From the NCBI RefSeq assembly GCF_013140855.1, contig NZ_JABBPG010000003.1:186001-250000 (forward strand): 64,000 nucleotides of DNA, read 5' to 3'. The notes beneath the pieces are model-generated. The model ran no database searches and was not told the origin of the DNA. It worked only from the letters and a program-made list of their open reading frames with translations. A program made the position numbers and the translations under genes. The first letter of the stretch is position 1. Every line of letters begins with the position of its first letter. This DNA comes from Pseudoalteromonas caenipelagi. GTDB taxonomy: Bacteria > Pseudomonadota > Gammaproteobacteria > Enterobacterales > Alteromonadaceae. Positions 11,135 to 23,427 of this stretch are shown one piece after another.

Positions 11135-12387
11135 GCTGATGCCTGCTTGCTGTAAACCTGATAATTATTTTTCCCTGCTCGTTTAGCAGCATACATGGCA
11201 TCATCAGCACAATTGAGCAAGTCCATTGGGGAGCTTGCATCTGTAGGCGTATATGCCACACCAATACTGATACCGATTGGCATTATGGTATCTTTGATTA
11301 CGATAGGGCGGTTAATACTACTGACTATTCTTGCCGCTAATTTTTCAGCATTCTCAGTAGAGTCGATATGAGGAAGTAACAGCGCGAACTCGTCACCACC
11401 AAGGCGGCATAACAGATCGTCACTGCGAATAATGGCATTTATCCGTTGACCAACCTCTATCAATGTATCGTCACCGGCATCATGGCCAAAGTTGTCATTG
11501 ACGTACTTGAAATTATCTAAATCTATAAACATCAAACAGCTTATGGAGTTGGCGTATCTACTTTCAATGGTGATTTCTTTTAGCTTTTGATTAAGTGCCA
11601 CTCGATTAGGCAGCTTGGTTAATGGGTCGGTGCGAACCATTTGTTTAAGTTGCTGGCCTTGCAGCTGTTCTTGTTCTAGTTGCTGTCTGAGCTCTGATTG
11701 GGAAATATCTACGCGCTTGAGTAATTCGTTAAAGCTTCGGGTGAGTATGCCTATTTCATCATCACGAATAACATGAGCTCGCAGTTGAAAGTTATGCTCT
11801 TTTGATACCTGTTGTGCCAACGTGGACAAGGATAATAATGGGGTTAGCGCTTTACGCTGAACACGAGACAGCATAAAAGCCGAAACCGTAAATAATACAG
11901 TAAGTAACAAAGCTAACATTAATACCAAGCGTAAAAACCAGTACAGCATGCCAGTTAAATCCAGTACCATAATTAGGTCGCCTTCGGTCTTTCCTTTAAT
12001 AGCAACAGGGTAATACAGGCGCATTCTAACTCCCTCATACACACGTTGCGATTGCTGAACGACTTGTTGATAAAGTTCAGGAGAAGGGATAAAACTCGGC
12101 TCAGCGTATTCACTGAAAACCTCACCATTTGTTTTTCGCAAAGAAATAAACAATACGTCTTTTTGGTTACCCACCAATGACAGCTCTTTAGTTGCAGTAT
12201 CAGCATCGTTAAAAACGAGCATGGGCACCACGTTATGAGCCAACTGGGCGAGGTTAATTTCGGCTGTTTCGGCTTGACGATCTCGTACTACAAACCACAG
12301 CAATATAGTTGTAAGTGTAAACACCAATAGCATACTGCTTGCCATAACAGACAAATTTAACCGTGTTAACCTTTTAACAAGTGACAT
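11131..12387 (-). CDS. Membrane-bound diguanylate cyclase, YfiN/TpbB-like (HAMP-GGDEF)
   Basis: The protein has two transmembrane segments flanking a periplasmic sensor region of about 120 residues, then HAMP, then GGDEF. The architecture matches YfiN. The active site is an intact GGDEF at residues 330-334. An allosteric inhibitory site RxxD (RSDD) begins nine residues before it, so product inhibition should operate. I chose the ATG at 12387 because the protein then opens with MSLVKRLTRLNL before the first membrane helix; an upstream in-frame start at 12447 is possible. It is the first gene of the three-gene operon with the TonB receptor and the DUF4154 protein. Confidence 0.9.
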   Translation of the reverse strand: MSLVKRLTRLNLSVMASSMLLVFTLTTILLWFVVRDRQAETAEINLAQLAHNVVPMLVFNDADTATKELSLVGNQKDVLFISLRKTNGEVFSEYAEPSFIPSPELYQQVVQQSQRVYEGVRMRLYYPVAIKGKTEGDLIMVLDLTGMLYWFLRLVLMLALLLTVLFTVSAFMLSRVQRKALTPLLSLSTLAQQVSKEHNFQLRAHVIRDDEIGILTRSFNELLKRVDISQSELRQQLEQEQLQGQQLKQMVRTDPLTKLPNRVALNQKLKEITIESRYANSISCLMFIDLDNFKYVNDNFGHDAGDDTLIEVGQRINAIIRSDDLLCRLGGDEFALLLPHIDSTENAEKLAARIVSSINRPIVIKDTIMPIGISIGVAYTPTDASSPMDLLNCADDAMYAAKRAGKNNYQVYSKQASA

Positions 12388-12604
12388 GGAAGGTAATGGC
12401 TCGTTCAAGTGCACCTCACAAACCAAATAATTGTATTGTCTTAACAAATATAGATTAGAGATGCAAAAAAGGCAGTAAATAGGATTAAAATAAGAATAGT
12501 TTGTTGAGCTTGAAGAAATAATGAATGTGTTGTTTCATAAAGCTCTTTATTTGTTTTATTGCTGTTGTACAAGGACGATGTGAAAACCGTCCTAGCAATT
12601 CTGG

Positions 12605-15382
12605 TTACTGAGTAATTGATTGAGACTCAAAAGTGCAAGCATCTCGCTTTAAATTGGTTAACTCATCAATCAGCTCTAAGAGCTCGGGCTCAATTTCGCT
12701 AATAGTGCGATTTTGTTTCAATGCCGTTTCTAATATCTCAGCCAAGCTTTTTAACTTTGGAACGCCGGTATAGCAGCATGCTCCATGGAATTTATGAATA
12801 ACGCTTAGTAGGGCTTGGGTGTCTTGTTGTTCGTATGCTTTCTCAAGCGTTTCGAGAAGTCCACTTAGTCCATCCAGCAACATGTTTAGCATTTCCAGCG
12901 CTAAATCAGGCTTTCCGCCAGCATGTTGAAGTGCTAATTGCCAGTCTAATAAAGGGCTTTCAAACGGCGCAACACTATGCTCATGGGGCGTTTTGTTTTT
13001 TTGCTTACTTTTAGGGGCACTGGTACTGTGATCGCAAATTGTCTGTCTAAGCATGTCTTCATCAATAGGTTTGGTGAGGTAGCCTTTAAAGCCATCTTTT
13101 AGTAGCTGCTCTTTTTCACCCGCTAAGGCATGTGCTGTCACAGCGATAATTGCGGTATCTTCATTTAACGACGACTCTAAAATGGTTTTACATGCAGTAA
13201 TACCATCCATAATTGGCATCTGAATATCCATAAAAATTAAGTCGTACTTATGTGTTTTACACAACCCAACCGCTTGGGCGCCGTTGTGTGCCGTATCAAT
13301 GGCCTCAACTTGTTCTTCAAGTAGAGTAGACAGCAGCTTTAAATTAGCATCATTGTCATCGGCAATGAGTACTTTCATTGGCAATATCTGCATGTCGTTT
13401 TCTTCGAGTGCGATACTTGGATGATCTAAACGATAGGGCGCTGCTAGTACTTCACAGAGCTTTCTGTGGTTAAGTGGTTTACTCAAGCATGCGTCTGCTC
13501 CGCTACCAATTAATGACTCGCGCATATTATGGGAAATGGTATTCAACATGAGGTATAAGTAGTCGGCGGCACCACGCGCTTTGGCAATGTAGCTTTTAAC
13601 TAATTGCATGTGTTCAACACTTGCCATATTACCGATCAGACAAATGTCAAAGCTGAACTCTTTTTCAAGTGCATCAAAAAATGACAGTTCATCCTCACAA
13701 GAAGTAATTTGCATGTCCCACTCTTCTAATAGCGAAACGACAGCGGCATGAGTGTGGGATTGTGGTTCAAAATACAAAATACGTTTATTTGCCAATGAAC
13801 TATTGGGTAAGTCATCGTTATAAATACGATTAGGTAACTCAAACACGGCATTAAAAGTAAAGCATGTGCCGTTACCAGGCGCCGAGTTTAGTGTAATACG
13901 GCCTTTCATTGCTTCAACAATGTGTTTAGTAATGATCAGGCCAAGTCCAGTTCCACCAAATTTACGGGTGATACTTGAGTCTGCTTGGGCGAAAGGAATA
14001 AACAATGCGTCCTGTTTATCCATGGCTATTCCAACGCCGGTATCGCTTACAGACACCAATAATGAAGCATGGGAGTCGTCTAACAAGCGATAAGATACAT
14101 CAACTTTGACGGACCCTTTTTCAGTGAATTTAATCGCGTTGCTGACTAGGTTTATCAACACTTGCTTAAATCGTGTCGGATCACCCACTAAGTTATCCGG
14201 GACCTGGCGATTGATCGCGATTGAAAGCTCCAAATTTTTGTCATGGGCACTTGGTGCAAGTAAGGTCATCACCTCATTAATGGCATCTCGCAGCTGGAAT
14301 TGAATATTTTCTAAGTCCATTGCTCCAGCTTCTAGCTTTGAGAAATCCAAGATATCACTGATGATGTTCATCAGACTGTTTGCAGAGAGTTCTATCGTAT
14401 CGAGATAGTCTTTTTGATGTTTATTGAGCGGTGTTTTATACAATTGACGTGTGAAGCCAATTACGCCGTTAAGTGGCGTTCTTAATTCGTGACTCATTTT
14501 AGCTAAAAAGTCTGACTTCACTTTGTTGGCATCTTGTGCCTCTCGTTTAGCAATGTTCAGCTGAATGTTTTGCGTCTCGTACTGTTCTAAGGTTTCTTTA
14601 TAATCACTGGTCGCTTGGTCAATGTGCTTTTGCATTTCGTCACGTTGACTGATCATTTTCTCATTGATGGTATTGAGGCCTTGGCGCAGCAGTTCAAATT
14701 CCCCAACCATTTGTTGCTCAATATCTATATCACGTTTGCCCTCTACCAACTTGTCGGTAGCCAGTAGTAATTGAGAAAGTGGTACCGTAAACATTTTGCT
14801 GATTCGTAAAGATAAAAAAACCGCCAGCAATAAAGCAAATAATATAATGCTGCTACTCCAGATCAATGCTTGTTGTTGAGAGATCAACGCCTGATTTTGA
14901 CTTACCTCAATGGCTAATACAGCCAGTGTTTTTGGGTGAGTGGTGTGCCAGCGGTCTAATTGCTTTGAAAAATGTTTAATTGGGGTGAAAAACACAAAAG
15001 AGTCGTTCAGTTTAACCAATTCGGTTTTGTGTAATTGCGATACGTCACCAAAAAAATACAGCTGCTCGAACTGTTCGTGATAGTTACTGGTCAATAACAG
15101 CTGGTTATCTTGGTCAAACAACGCAATACTTTTTACTAAGGGGGCATGTTTATTATGTGCGGTACTAATGATTCTGTGTAGTGCAGCTCTGTCTTGTTGT
15201 AAAACTGCCTGTTCAGCGGCGATCGCCAATGGCTCTGAAATGCTACTGCCTTGTTGATAGAGAATTTCTTCAAGCTCAACATAACGATTTACGGTAAAAT
15301 ACCCACCAAGTATTAAGCCGATCAGTACTGTTGGTATGATAGTGAGTGCAAGAATACTGTCTCGAAGGCTAAGTTTTGTCAT
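12605..15382 (-). CDS. barA: BarA hybrid sensor histidine kinase
   Basis: BarA phosphorylates the response regulator UvrY/GacA, which drives the Csr small RNAs. The order of domains is a membrane helix, a periplasmic loop, a second helix near residues 170-195, HAMP, HisKA with His298 in MSHELRTPLNG, HATPase with GGTGLGL, a degenerate receiver, a true receiver with LIFMDIQMPIMDG, and a C-terminal HPt domain with IHKFHGACC. The whole length aligns with my memory of E. coli BarA. The ATG at 15382 gives MTKLSLRD, matching E. coli MTNYSLRA. An in-frame start at 15418 would add 12 residues. It diverges from rlmD, as in E. coli. Confidence 0.95.
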   Translation of the reverse strand: MTKLSLRDSILALTIIPTVLIGLILGGYFTVNRYVELEEILYQQGSSISEPLAIAAEQAVLQQDRAALHRIISTAHNKHAPLVKSIALFDQDNQLLLTSNYHEQFEQLYFFGDVSQLHKTELVKLNDSFVFFTPIKHFSKQLDRWHTTHPKTLAVLAIEVSQNQALISQQQALIWSSSIILFALLLAVFLSLRISKMFTVPLSQLLLATDKLVEGKRDIDIEQQMVGEFELLRQGLNTINEKMISQRDEMQKHIDQATSDYKETLEQYETQNIQLNIAKREAQDANKVKSDFLAKMSHELRTPLNGVIGFTRQLYKTPLNKHQKDYLDTIELSANSLMNIISDILDFSKLEAGAMDLENIQFQLRDAINEVMTLLAPSAHDKNLELSIAINRQVPDNLVGDPTRFKQVLINLVSNAIKFTEKGSVKVDVSYRLLDDSHASLLVSVSDTGVGIAMDKQDALFIPFAQADSSITRKFGGTGLGLIITKHIVEAMKGRITLNSAPGNGTCFTFNAVFELPNRIYNDDLPNSSLANKRILYFEPQSHTHAAVVSLLEEWDMQITSCEDELSFFDALEKEFSFDICLIGNMASVEHMQLVKSYIAKARGAADYLYLMLNTISHNMRESLIGSGADACLSKPLNHRKLCEVLAAPYRLDHPSIALEENDMQILPMKVLIADDNDANLKLLSTLLEEQVEAIDTAHNGAQAVGLCKTHKYDLIFMDIQMPIMDGITACKTILESSLNEDTAIIAVTAHALAGEKEQLLKDGFKGYLTKPIDEDMLRQTICDHSTSAPKSKQKNKTPHEHSVAPFESPLLDWQLALQHAGGKPDLALEMLNMLLDGLSGLLETLEKAYEQQDTQALLSVIHKFHGACCYTGVPKLKSLAEILETALKQNRTISEIEPELLELIDELTNLKRDACTFESQSITQ

Positions 15383-15465
15383 GTAGGGGTAAGTGCGCAG
15401 AGTCATTTCATTTATCAATAGATTATCTAGTTAGGCGCTGATTAGCAATGTTTAAGGGGTAGAGT

Positions 15466-16773
15466 ATGGCGCAGTTTTTCAAAGCTAAAGCAACATCGTC
15501 AAAGGGTAAAAACTTAGAACTAACGATTGAGTCTATAGACCATCAAGGTCGGGGTGTTGCCAAACATCAAGGAAAAGTGTGTTTTGTTGATGGTGCGTTG
15601 GCAGGTGAATGCGTTAAAGCGCAAATACAACAAGAAAAAGCCAAACTGATTATTGCTAAAACGGTTAAGGTTATGACGCCAAGTGAACAACGTACTGCGG
15701 CATTTTGTCAAGATTACCAACGTTGTGGAGGTTGTCAGCTGCAACATTTAGGGCATGAATATCAACTAGAGCACAAGCACAAAGCATTGGATGCGTTATT
15801 TAGCAAATTCAGTAAGGTGACAGACTTGCCATGGCAATTACCAATTGAGAGTGAGCCTACCAACTATCGCCGAGCGGCGCGCATCGCATGCATTTTTGAT
15901 ACAGCTTCGCGACAATTGAAGCTGGGTTTTAGAGGCTCGAAAAGTAAGCAAATTGTAGAGATCCAGCGATGTGAAGTATTAACACAGCCATTTACTGACA
16001 TATTTAGTCGTCTCACAGAGGCATTGAATAAACACAAAGCTTATTCCTCTATTAGTCATATACAATTGTGTGATGCAGACAATGGTCAATACGTATTGCT
16101 AAGACATACAAAAAAAATTGAGCAAAAGTATAAAGATGAACTTGAAAACACCCTACACGGATATCAGCTGTTATGGGATGACGGCTCTGAAAATTTGGTT
16201 TATCGCCAGCTGCCAAGTTATCAGGTCGGCAAGTTAAACTTTGAATTTAAACTTGATAACTTTGTGCAGGTTAATCGTGTCGTCAACGAAAACATGTTGT
16301 TACAAGCTTTTAATTGGCTTGATTTATCCGCACAAGATAGGGTGCTCGACTTATTCTGTGGAATAGGTAATTTCTCATTGTTGATGGCAAAACAAGCAAA
16401 TGAAGTAATTGGTGTTGAAGGTTCGCAGTCATCGGTTGCAATGGCTAAGCAAAATGCGCACACTAATCAACTCAATAATGTGCAATTTTATTGTTTTGAT
16501 TTAACCCAACAGTTGGCACAAGCAAACTGGTTTGAGGCGTCATTAAATGTATTGTTACTTGACCCATCTCGAACAGGGGCATATGACATACTCAAACAGC
16601 TGCCATTGACGCAGTTTAAAAAAGTATTATATGTGTCGTGTGATCCAGTCACACTGGCACGTGATAGCGCATTGTTGATTGAAGCCGGTTTTGAATTAGA
16701 CAAAATAGGGCTAATGAATATGTTTCCGCACACGGGGCATATTGAAACTATGGCGTTGTTCCAAAGGAGGTAA
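15466..16773 (+). CDS. rlmD: 23S rRNA (uracil-1939-C5)-methyltransferase RlmD
   Basis: RlmD (RumA) methylates U1939 of 23S rRNA using S-adenosylmethionine. An N-terminal TRAM domain occupies about residues 10-70. The [4Fe-4S] cluster cysteines are Cys81, Cys87 and Cys90, plus a later one in QRCEVL. The AdoMet site is in LDLFCGIGNFSL. The catalytic nucleophile is Cys392 in YVSCDP. The 435-residue length matches the family. It is followed five bases later by relA. Confidence 0.97.
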   Translation: MAQFFKAKATSSKGKNLELTIESIDHQGRGVAKHQGKVCFVDGALAGECVKAQIQQEKAKLIIAKTVKVMTPSEQRTAAFCQDYQRCGGCQLQHLGHEYQLEHKHKALDALFSKFSKVTDLPWQLPIESEPTNYRRAARIACIFDTASRQLKLGFRGSKSKQIVEIQRCEVLTQPFTDIFSRLTEALNKHKAYSSISHIQLCDADNGQYVLLRHTKKIEQKYKDELENTLHGYQLLWDDGSENLVYRQLPSYQVGKLNFEFKLDNFVQVNRVVNENMLLQAFNWLDLSAQDRVLDLFCGIGNFSLLMAKQANEVIGVEGSQSSVAMAKQNAHTNQLNNVQFYCFDLTQQLAQANWFEASLNVLLLDPSRTGAYDILKQLPLTQFKKVLYVSCDPVTLARDSALLIEAGFELDKIGLMNMFPHTGHIETMALFQRR

Positions 16774-16778
16774 CAGGA

Positions 16779-18935
16779 ATGGTTGCAACTCGCCAATCGC
16801 ATCAACAACAGCTTCCCGCTGATTTTTCAGCGCGACTTTCATTGCTTGCATTGTCAGATGATAAAATGACTCGCCTCAAGCAAGCTCACGGTTTGTGCCC
16901 TGCAGAGCCCGATGCGGCTATGCTCAATAATGCGATTGAAATAGTTGAGATCTTAGCTGATCTTAACCTTGACGCAGAGTCGCTAGCGACAGCGTATTTA
17001 ACGCCTTATTTTTTGGCAGGTTTGATTGATATAGATAAAGTCAAAAGTGACTTGGGTAACAGTATTGCGTTGCTTTTAGATGGTGTTGAGCAAATGGCAA
17101 CCATCAGTACCCTGGCACATCAGGGAAAGGGGCATGTGCAAATAGATAATATTCGCCGCATGCTACTTGCTATGGTGGAAGATGTTCGAGCTGTGGTGAT
17201 TAAGTTAGCGGAGCAGATCTGCCATTTGAGGGCTGTCAAAGATGCCGATGAAGATGAGCGTGTTATTGCGGCCAAAGCCACCGCTAATATTTTTGCACCG
17301 CTTGCGAATAGACTAGGCATAGGGCAACTTAAGTGGGAACTTGAAGACCTTTCTTTTCGTTACTTACATCCTGATACGTATAAAAAAATAGCAAAACAAT
17401 TGGCTGATAAGCGCCTCGACCGTGAAGCATATATGGAGAACATGGTCAAATTAGTGGGCGAAAAACTGAGCGCAGCGGGTATTAAAGCGCAAGTGTACGG
17501 CCGACCAAAGCACATTTATAGCATCTACAAAAAGATGTCGCAGAAAAATTATGAGTTTGATCAACTGTTTGATATTCGTGCGATGCGCATTGTTGTTGAT
17601 GAAATTCAAGATTGTTATGCCGCACTGGGGATCGTTCATACTAGCTGGAAGCATTTACCAAAAGAGTTTGATGACTATGTGGCCACTCCCAAACAAAACG
17701 GTTATCAATCGATTCATACCGTTGTGTTTGGCCCTGAAGGGAAAACAGTCGAAATCCAGATACGTACTGAAGAAATGCACCAAGATGCGGAACTCGGTGT
17801 TGCGGCGCATTGGATGTATAAAGAAGGTGCTTTACCAGGGCGAGGGTCGGGCTATGAGCAAAAAATAAGCTGGTTAAGAAAGCTGTTACAATGGCAAGAA
17901 GAAGTGGTGGATGGCAGCGATTTAGCTGATGAATTAAAGAATCAAGTTGTTGAAGACCGGGTATATGTATTTACCCCTAAAGGCGACATATTCGATTTGC
18001 CGCTAGGCGCAACGCCACTAGATTTTGCTTATTATATTCACTCAAACGTGGGTCACCGCTGTATCGGTGCCAAAGTGTTTGGCAAAATCGTACCATTTAC
18101 TTACAAACTTGCAACGGGCGATCAAGTTGAAATCTTAACCCAAAAGAATGCGTCACCTAGCCGAGATTGGTTGAATCCATCTTTAGGGTATATCCATTCT
18201 TCGCGTGCACGCAGTAAAATTCATCACTGGTTTAAGCAGCAAGACAGAGATAAAAACTTACAAGCAGGTAAAGAAATATTAGATACTCAACTTGCTAAGC
18301 TAGATCTAACCTATAAGCAACTTGATCCGGCTATTGAGCGCTTTAACTTCAAAAGCGTTGACGATTTGATGGCGGCTATAGGGGCAGGAGATATTCGCCT
18401 CAATCAGTTTCTAAACTTTGTTCAAGACAAGCCAGAAGAACTCCCTAAGCTTAAAATAGGTGCACCTCGTAAGCAAAAGGGCGATAAAAATGGCATTGTG
18501 GTTGACGGTGTTGGTAGTTTAATGAGTCATGTCGCTAAATGTTGTCAGCCTGTTCCCGGTGACGAAATTGTTGGTTACATTACTCAAGGGCGAGGTATTG
18601 CAGTGCATAGAACGGACTGTGATGCGTTTGCCCACATTTGTGAGCTTCACCCAGAGCGCGAAATCGCAGTGAGCTGGTCTGAGGAAATTCAAGCAGCATA
18701 TGCGATCACCGTGCGCATTGAAGCACATGATAGACAAGGCTTGATAAGAGATATAAGTTCAGTACTGGCGAATGAAAAAGTGAATGTATTGAACATGAAT
18801 GTACAAACCAATGATGAACGTGCTGTTGCGATTTTTGAAATGAAAATAGAAGTGTCGGACCTATCAGCCATGAATCGCTTGTTAACCAAACTACACCAGA
18901 TTGACGGTGTGTTCGAAGCCAAAAGACAACATTGA
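16779..18935 (+). CDS. relA: RelA, ribosome-associated (p)ppGpp synthetase
   Basis: RelA makes (p)ppGpp when uncharged tRNA reaches the ribosomal A site. The N-terminal hydrolase-like domain has lost the catalytic HD motif. Where SpoT reads KLADRTHNMR, this protein reads KLAEQICHLR, so it should be synthetase-only. The synthetase domain has YGRPKHIYSIYKKM, FDIRAMRIVV and VEIQIRT. TGS, zinc-finger (HVAKCCQPVPGD) and ACT domains follow. The length of 718 residues is close to E. coli RelA. It lies between rlmD and mazG, as in E. coli but without a mazEF pair. Confidence 0.97.
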   Translation: MVATRQSHQQQLPADFSARLSLLALSDDKMTRLKQAHGLCPAEPDAAMLNNAIEIVEILADLNLDAESLATAYLTPYFLAGLIDIDKVKSDLGNSIALLLDGVEQMATISTLAHQGKGHVQIDNIRRMLLAMVEDVRAVVIKLAEQICHLRAVKDADEDERVIAAKATANIFAPLANRLGIGQLKWELEDLSFRYLHPDTYKKIAKQLADKRLDREAYMENMVKLVGEKLSAAGIKAQVYGRPKHIYSIYKKMSQKNYEFDQLFDIRAMRIVVDEIQDCYAALGIVHTSWKHLPKEFDDYVATPKQNGYQSIHTVVFGPEGKTVEIQIRTEEMHQDAELGVAAHWMYKEGALPGRGSGYEQKISWLRKLLQWQEEVVDGSDLADELKNQVVEDRVYVFTPKGDIFDLPLGATPLDFAYYIHSNVGHRCIGAKVFGKIVPFTYKLATGDQVEILTQKNASPSRDWLNPSLGYIHSSRARSKIHHWFKQQDRDKNLQAGKEILDTQLAKLDLTYKQLDPAIERFNFKSVDDLMAAIGAGDIRLNQFLNFVQDKPEELPKLKIGAPRKQKGDKNGIVVDGVGSLMSHVAKCCQPVPGDEIVGYITQGRGIAVHRTDCDAFAHICELHPEREIAVSWSEEIQAAYAITVRIEAHDRQGLIRDISSVLANEKVNVLNMNVQTNDERAVAIFEMKIEVSDLSAMNRLLTKLHQIDGVFEAKRQH

Positions 18936-18953
18936 AAGTGAGCATTGACTTAC

Positions 18954-19748
18954 ATGAGTGAGCAACTAAACCAGCTACTGTCAATTATGGCAACGCTAAG
19001 AGACCCTGAAAAGGGCTGTGACTGGGATAAGCAACAGACCTTTAAATCCATTGTACCTCATACGCTTGAAGAGGCGTATGAGGTTGCAGATGCGATTGAA
19101 AAAGATGACATGAGTGGACTTAGGAGCGAATTAGGAGATCTACTGTTTCAGGTTGTTTTCTATGCCCAATTGGCGAAAGAGCAGGGGGCTTTTGATTTCA
19201 ATGATGTTGTTAGTGACCTCAATGACAAATTAATACGCCGACATCCACACGTATTTGAAAAACAACAAAAACTCACCGATAAGGAACTTGAAGCGCAGTG
19301 GCAAGCAATAAAAACACAAGAAAGATCGAGTGTTAAAACAACTCGTGAGCAGGCGCTTTGGAATGATATTCCTAATATGCTACCGGCGTTATCGAGAGCA
19401 CAGAAAATTCAAAAACGTGCTGCTGCATTAGGATTTGATTGGCCCGATTATCTAGGCGCGCTTGATAAAGTGGTAGAAGAAGTCAATGAGGTTAGTGAAG
19501 CTTTGGCTGAAGACCCAAATTCTGCTCACAGTGCTGAAGAGCTAGGTGACTTGCTATTTGCTACAGTAAATGTTGCTAGGCATGCAAAACATGACCCTGA
19601 ACAAATATTGCGTTTAGCATGTAACAAGTTTGTTGGTCGTTTTGAAAAGGTCAGTGATACTTTAAATCTGCAAGGTTTGAGCTTGGAGAGCGCGACACTC
19701 GAGCAAATGGACAATGCTTGGGAACAAGTTAAGAAACAACAAGGTTAG
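18954..19748 (+). CDS. mazG: MazG nucleoside triphosphate pyrophosphohydrolase
   Basis: MazG hydrolyses nucleoside triphosphates to monophosphates and lowers (p)ppGpp responses. Two tandem MazG domains are visible, with ELGDLLFQVV in the first half and EELGDLLFATV in the second. The ATG at 18954 gives 264 residues, starting MSEQLNQLL. An in-frame TTG nine bases upstream is the only longer option and is less likely. The order relA-mazG-pyrG-eno is conserved. Confidence 0.95.
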   Translation: MSEQLNQLLSIMATLRDPEKGCDWDKQQTFKSIVPHTLEEAYEVADAIEKDDMSGLRSELGDLLFQVVFYAQLAKEQGAFDFNDVVSDLNDKLIRRHPHVFEKQQKLTDKELEAQWQAIKTQERSSVKTTREQALWNDIPNMLPALSRAQKIQKRAAALGFDWPDYLGALDKVVEEVNEVSEALAEDPNSAHSAEELGDLLFATVNVARHAKHDPEQILRLACNKFVGRFEKVSDTLNLQGLSLESATLEQMDNAWEQVKKQQG

Positions 19749-19780
19749 AAGACATAGCTGTTGTTTGAGTGATTTTTAGC

Positions 19781-19809
19781 TGGATTGATTTGTGCGGCTT
19801 TGCTATACT
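19781..19809 (+). promoter_or_regulatory. Probable sigma-70 promoter for pyrG
   Basis: TGGATT and TATACT are 17 bases apart. The -10 element is near consensus and lies 57 bases before the pyrG start, in the only spacer of the relA-eno block that is long enough for a promoter of this kind before pyrG. Confidence 0.5.
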
Positions 19810-19851
19810 ATTGCCCCGTCTTGATTCTTATTTAAATTCCATTTTTCCTGA

Positions 19852-21501
<1,650 letters not shown>

Positions 21502-21505
21502 ATGA

Positions 21506-22936
<1,431 letters not shown>

Positions 22937-22963
22937 TCGCTAAGCGCCAATTTGCTTTTACAT

Positions 22964-22999
22964 AAATACCGCTGTGTTAAGACGTAGCGGTATTTTTTT
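22964..22999 (+). terminator. Rho-independent terminator after eno
   Basis: AAATACCGCT and AGCGGTATTT form a ten-base stem, followed by a T run. Confidence 0.9.
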
Positions 23000-23427
23000 G
23001 CCTCATAGATTATGTTTATAGAGTGAATGGGCGGCGCTATTTTATGAACTTATTAAGTAACCCCTGCTTCGAATAAACGAATTTGCCCAATAAAGTTATT
23101 TTGCCCACACTGTGTGTTGCTTTTACTTGTAATCGCGCCTTGATATTGAACAAAATCCCTCATTAGATTGCTCGTTTCGTCAGTTAAAAAATATTTCCTA
23201 TTTCAAAACTCTTATCCAAACCTGAGGTTAAGTATTAATCGTGACTAAATAAATCATCTTTTTAAAAACTGTTTATATAAAACAGCTAGATGCTTTAATT
23301 TTGCTTAGCTTATAAGCACCTTTTTTGGTGCCATATGCGTGCTTTTGCTTAAAATAATGGGCGTTACATAAAAAAGGCAAAGTGATAATATTGAACTTGA
23401 AAATATTTAACAAATATAAAAAGAACG
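23000..23427. other. Gene-free stretch between eno and the oxygenase gene
   Basis: No coding frame here looks real. The sequence is AT-rich. It contains one short palindrome, GCACC-TTTTTT-GGTGC, near 23316-23331, which lacks a downstream T tract on either strand. I see no recognisable RNA gene or repeat. The promoter of the following gene should lie here, but no convincing -35/-10 pair stands out. Confidence 0.5.

Noticed and set aside
12572..12593. AGGACG/CGTCCT pairing after barA as a terminator
   Set aside because: The stem is short and no T run follows on the minus strand.
23316..23331. GCACC-TTTTTT-GGTGC palindrome as a terminator
   Set aside because: The T run is in the loop, not after the stem, and no gene ends nearby on either strand.
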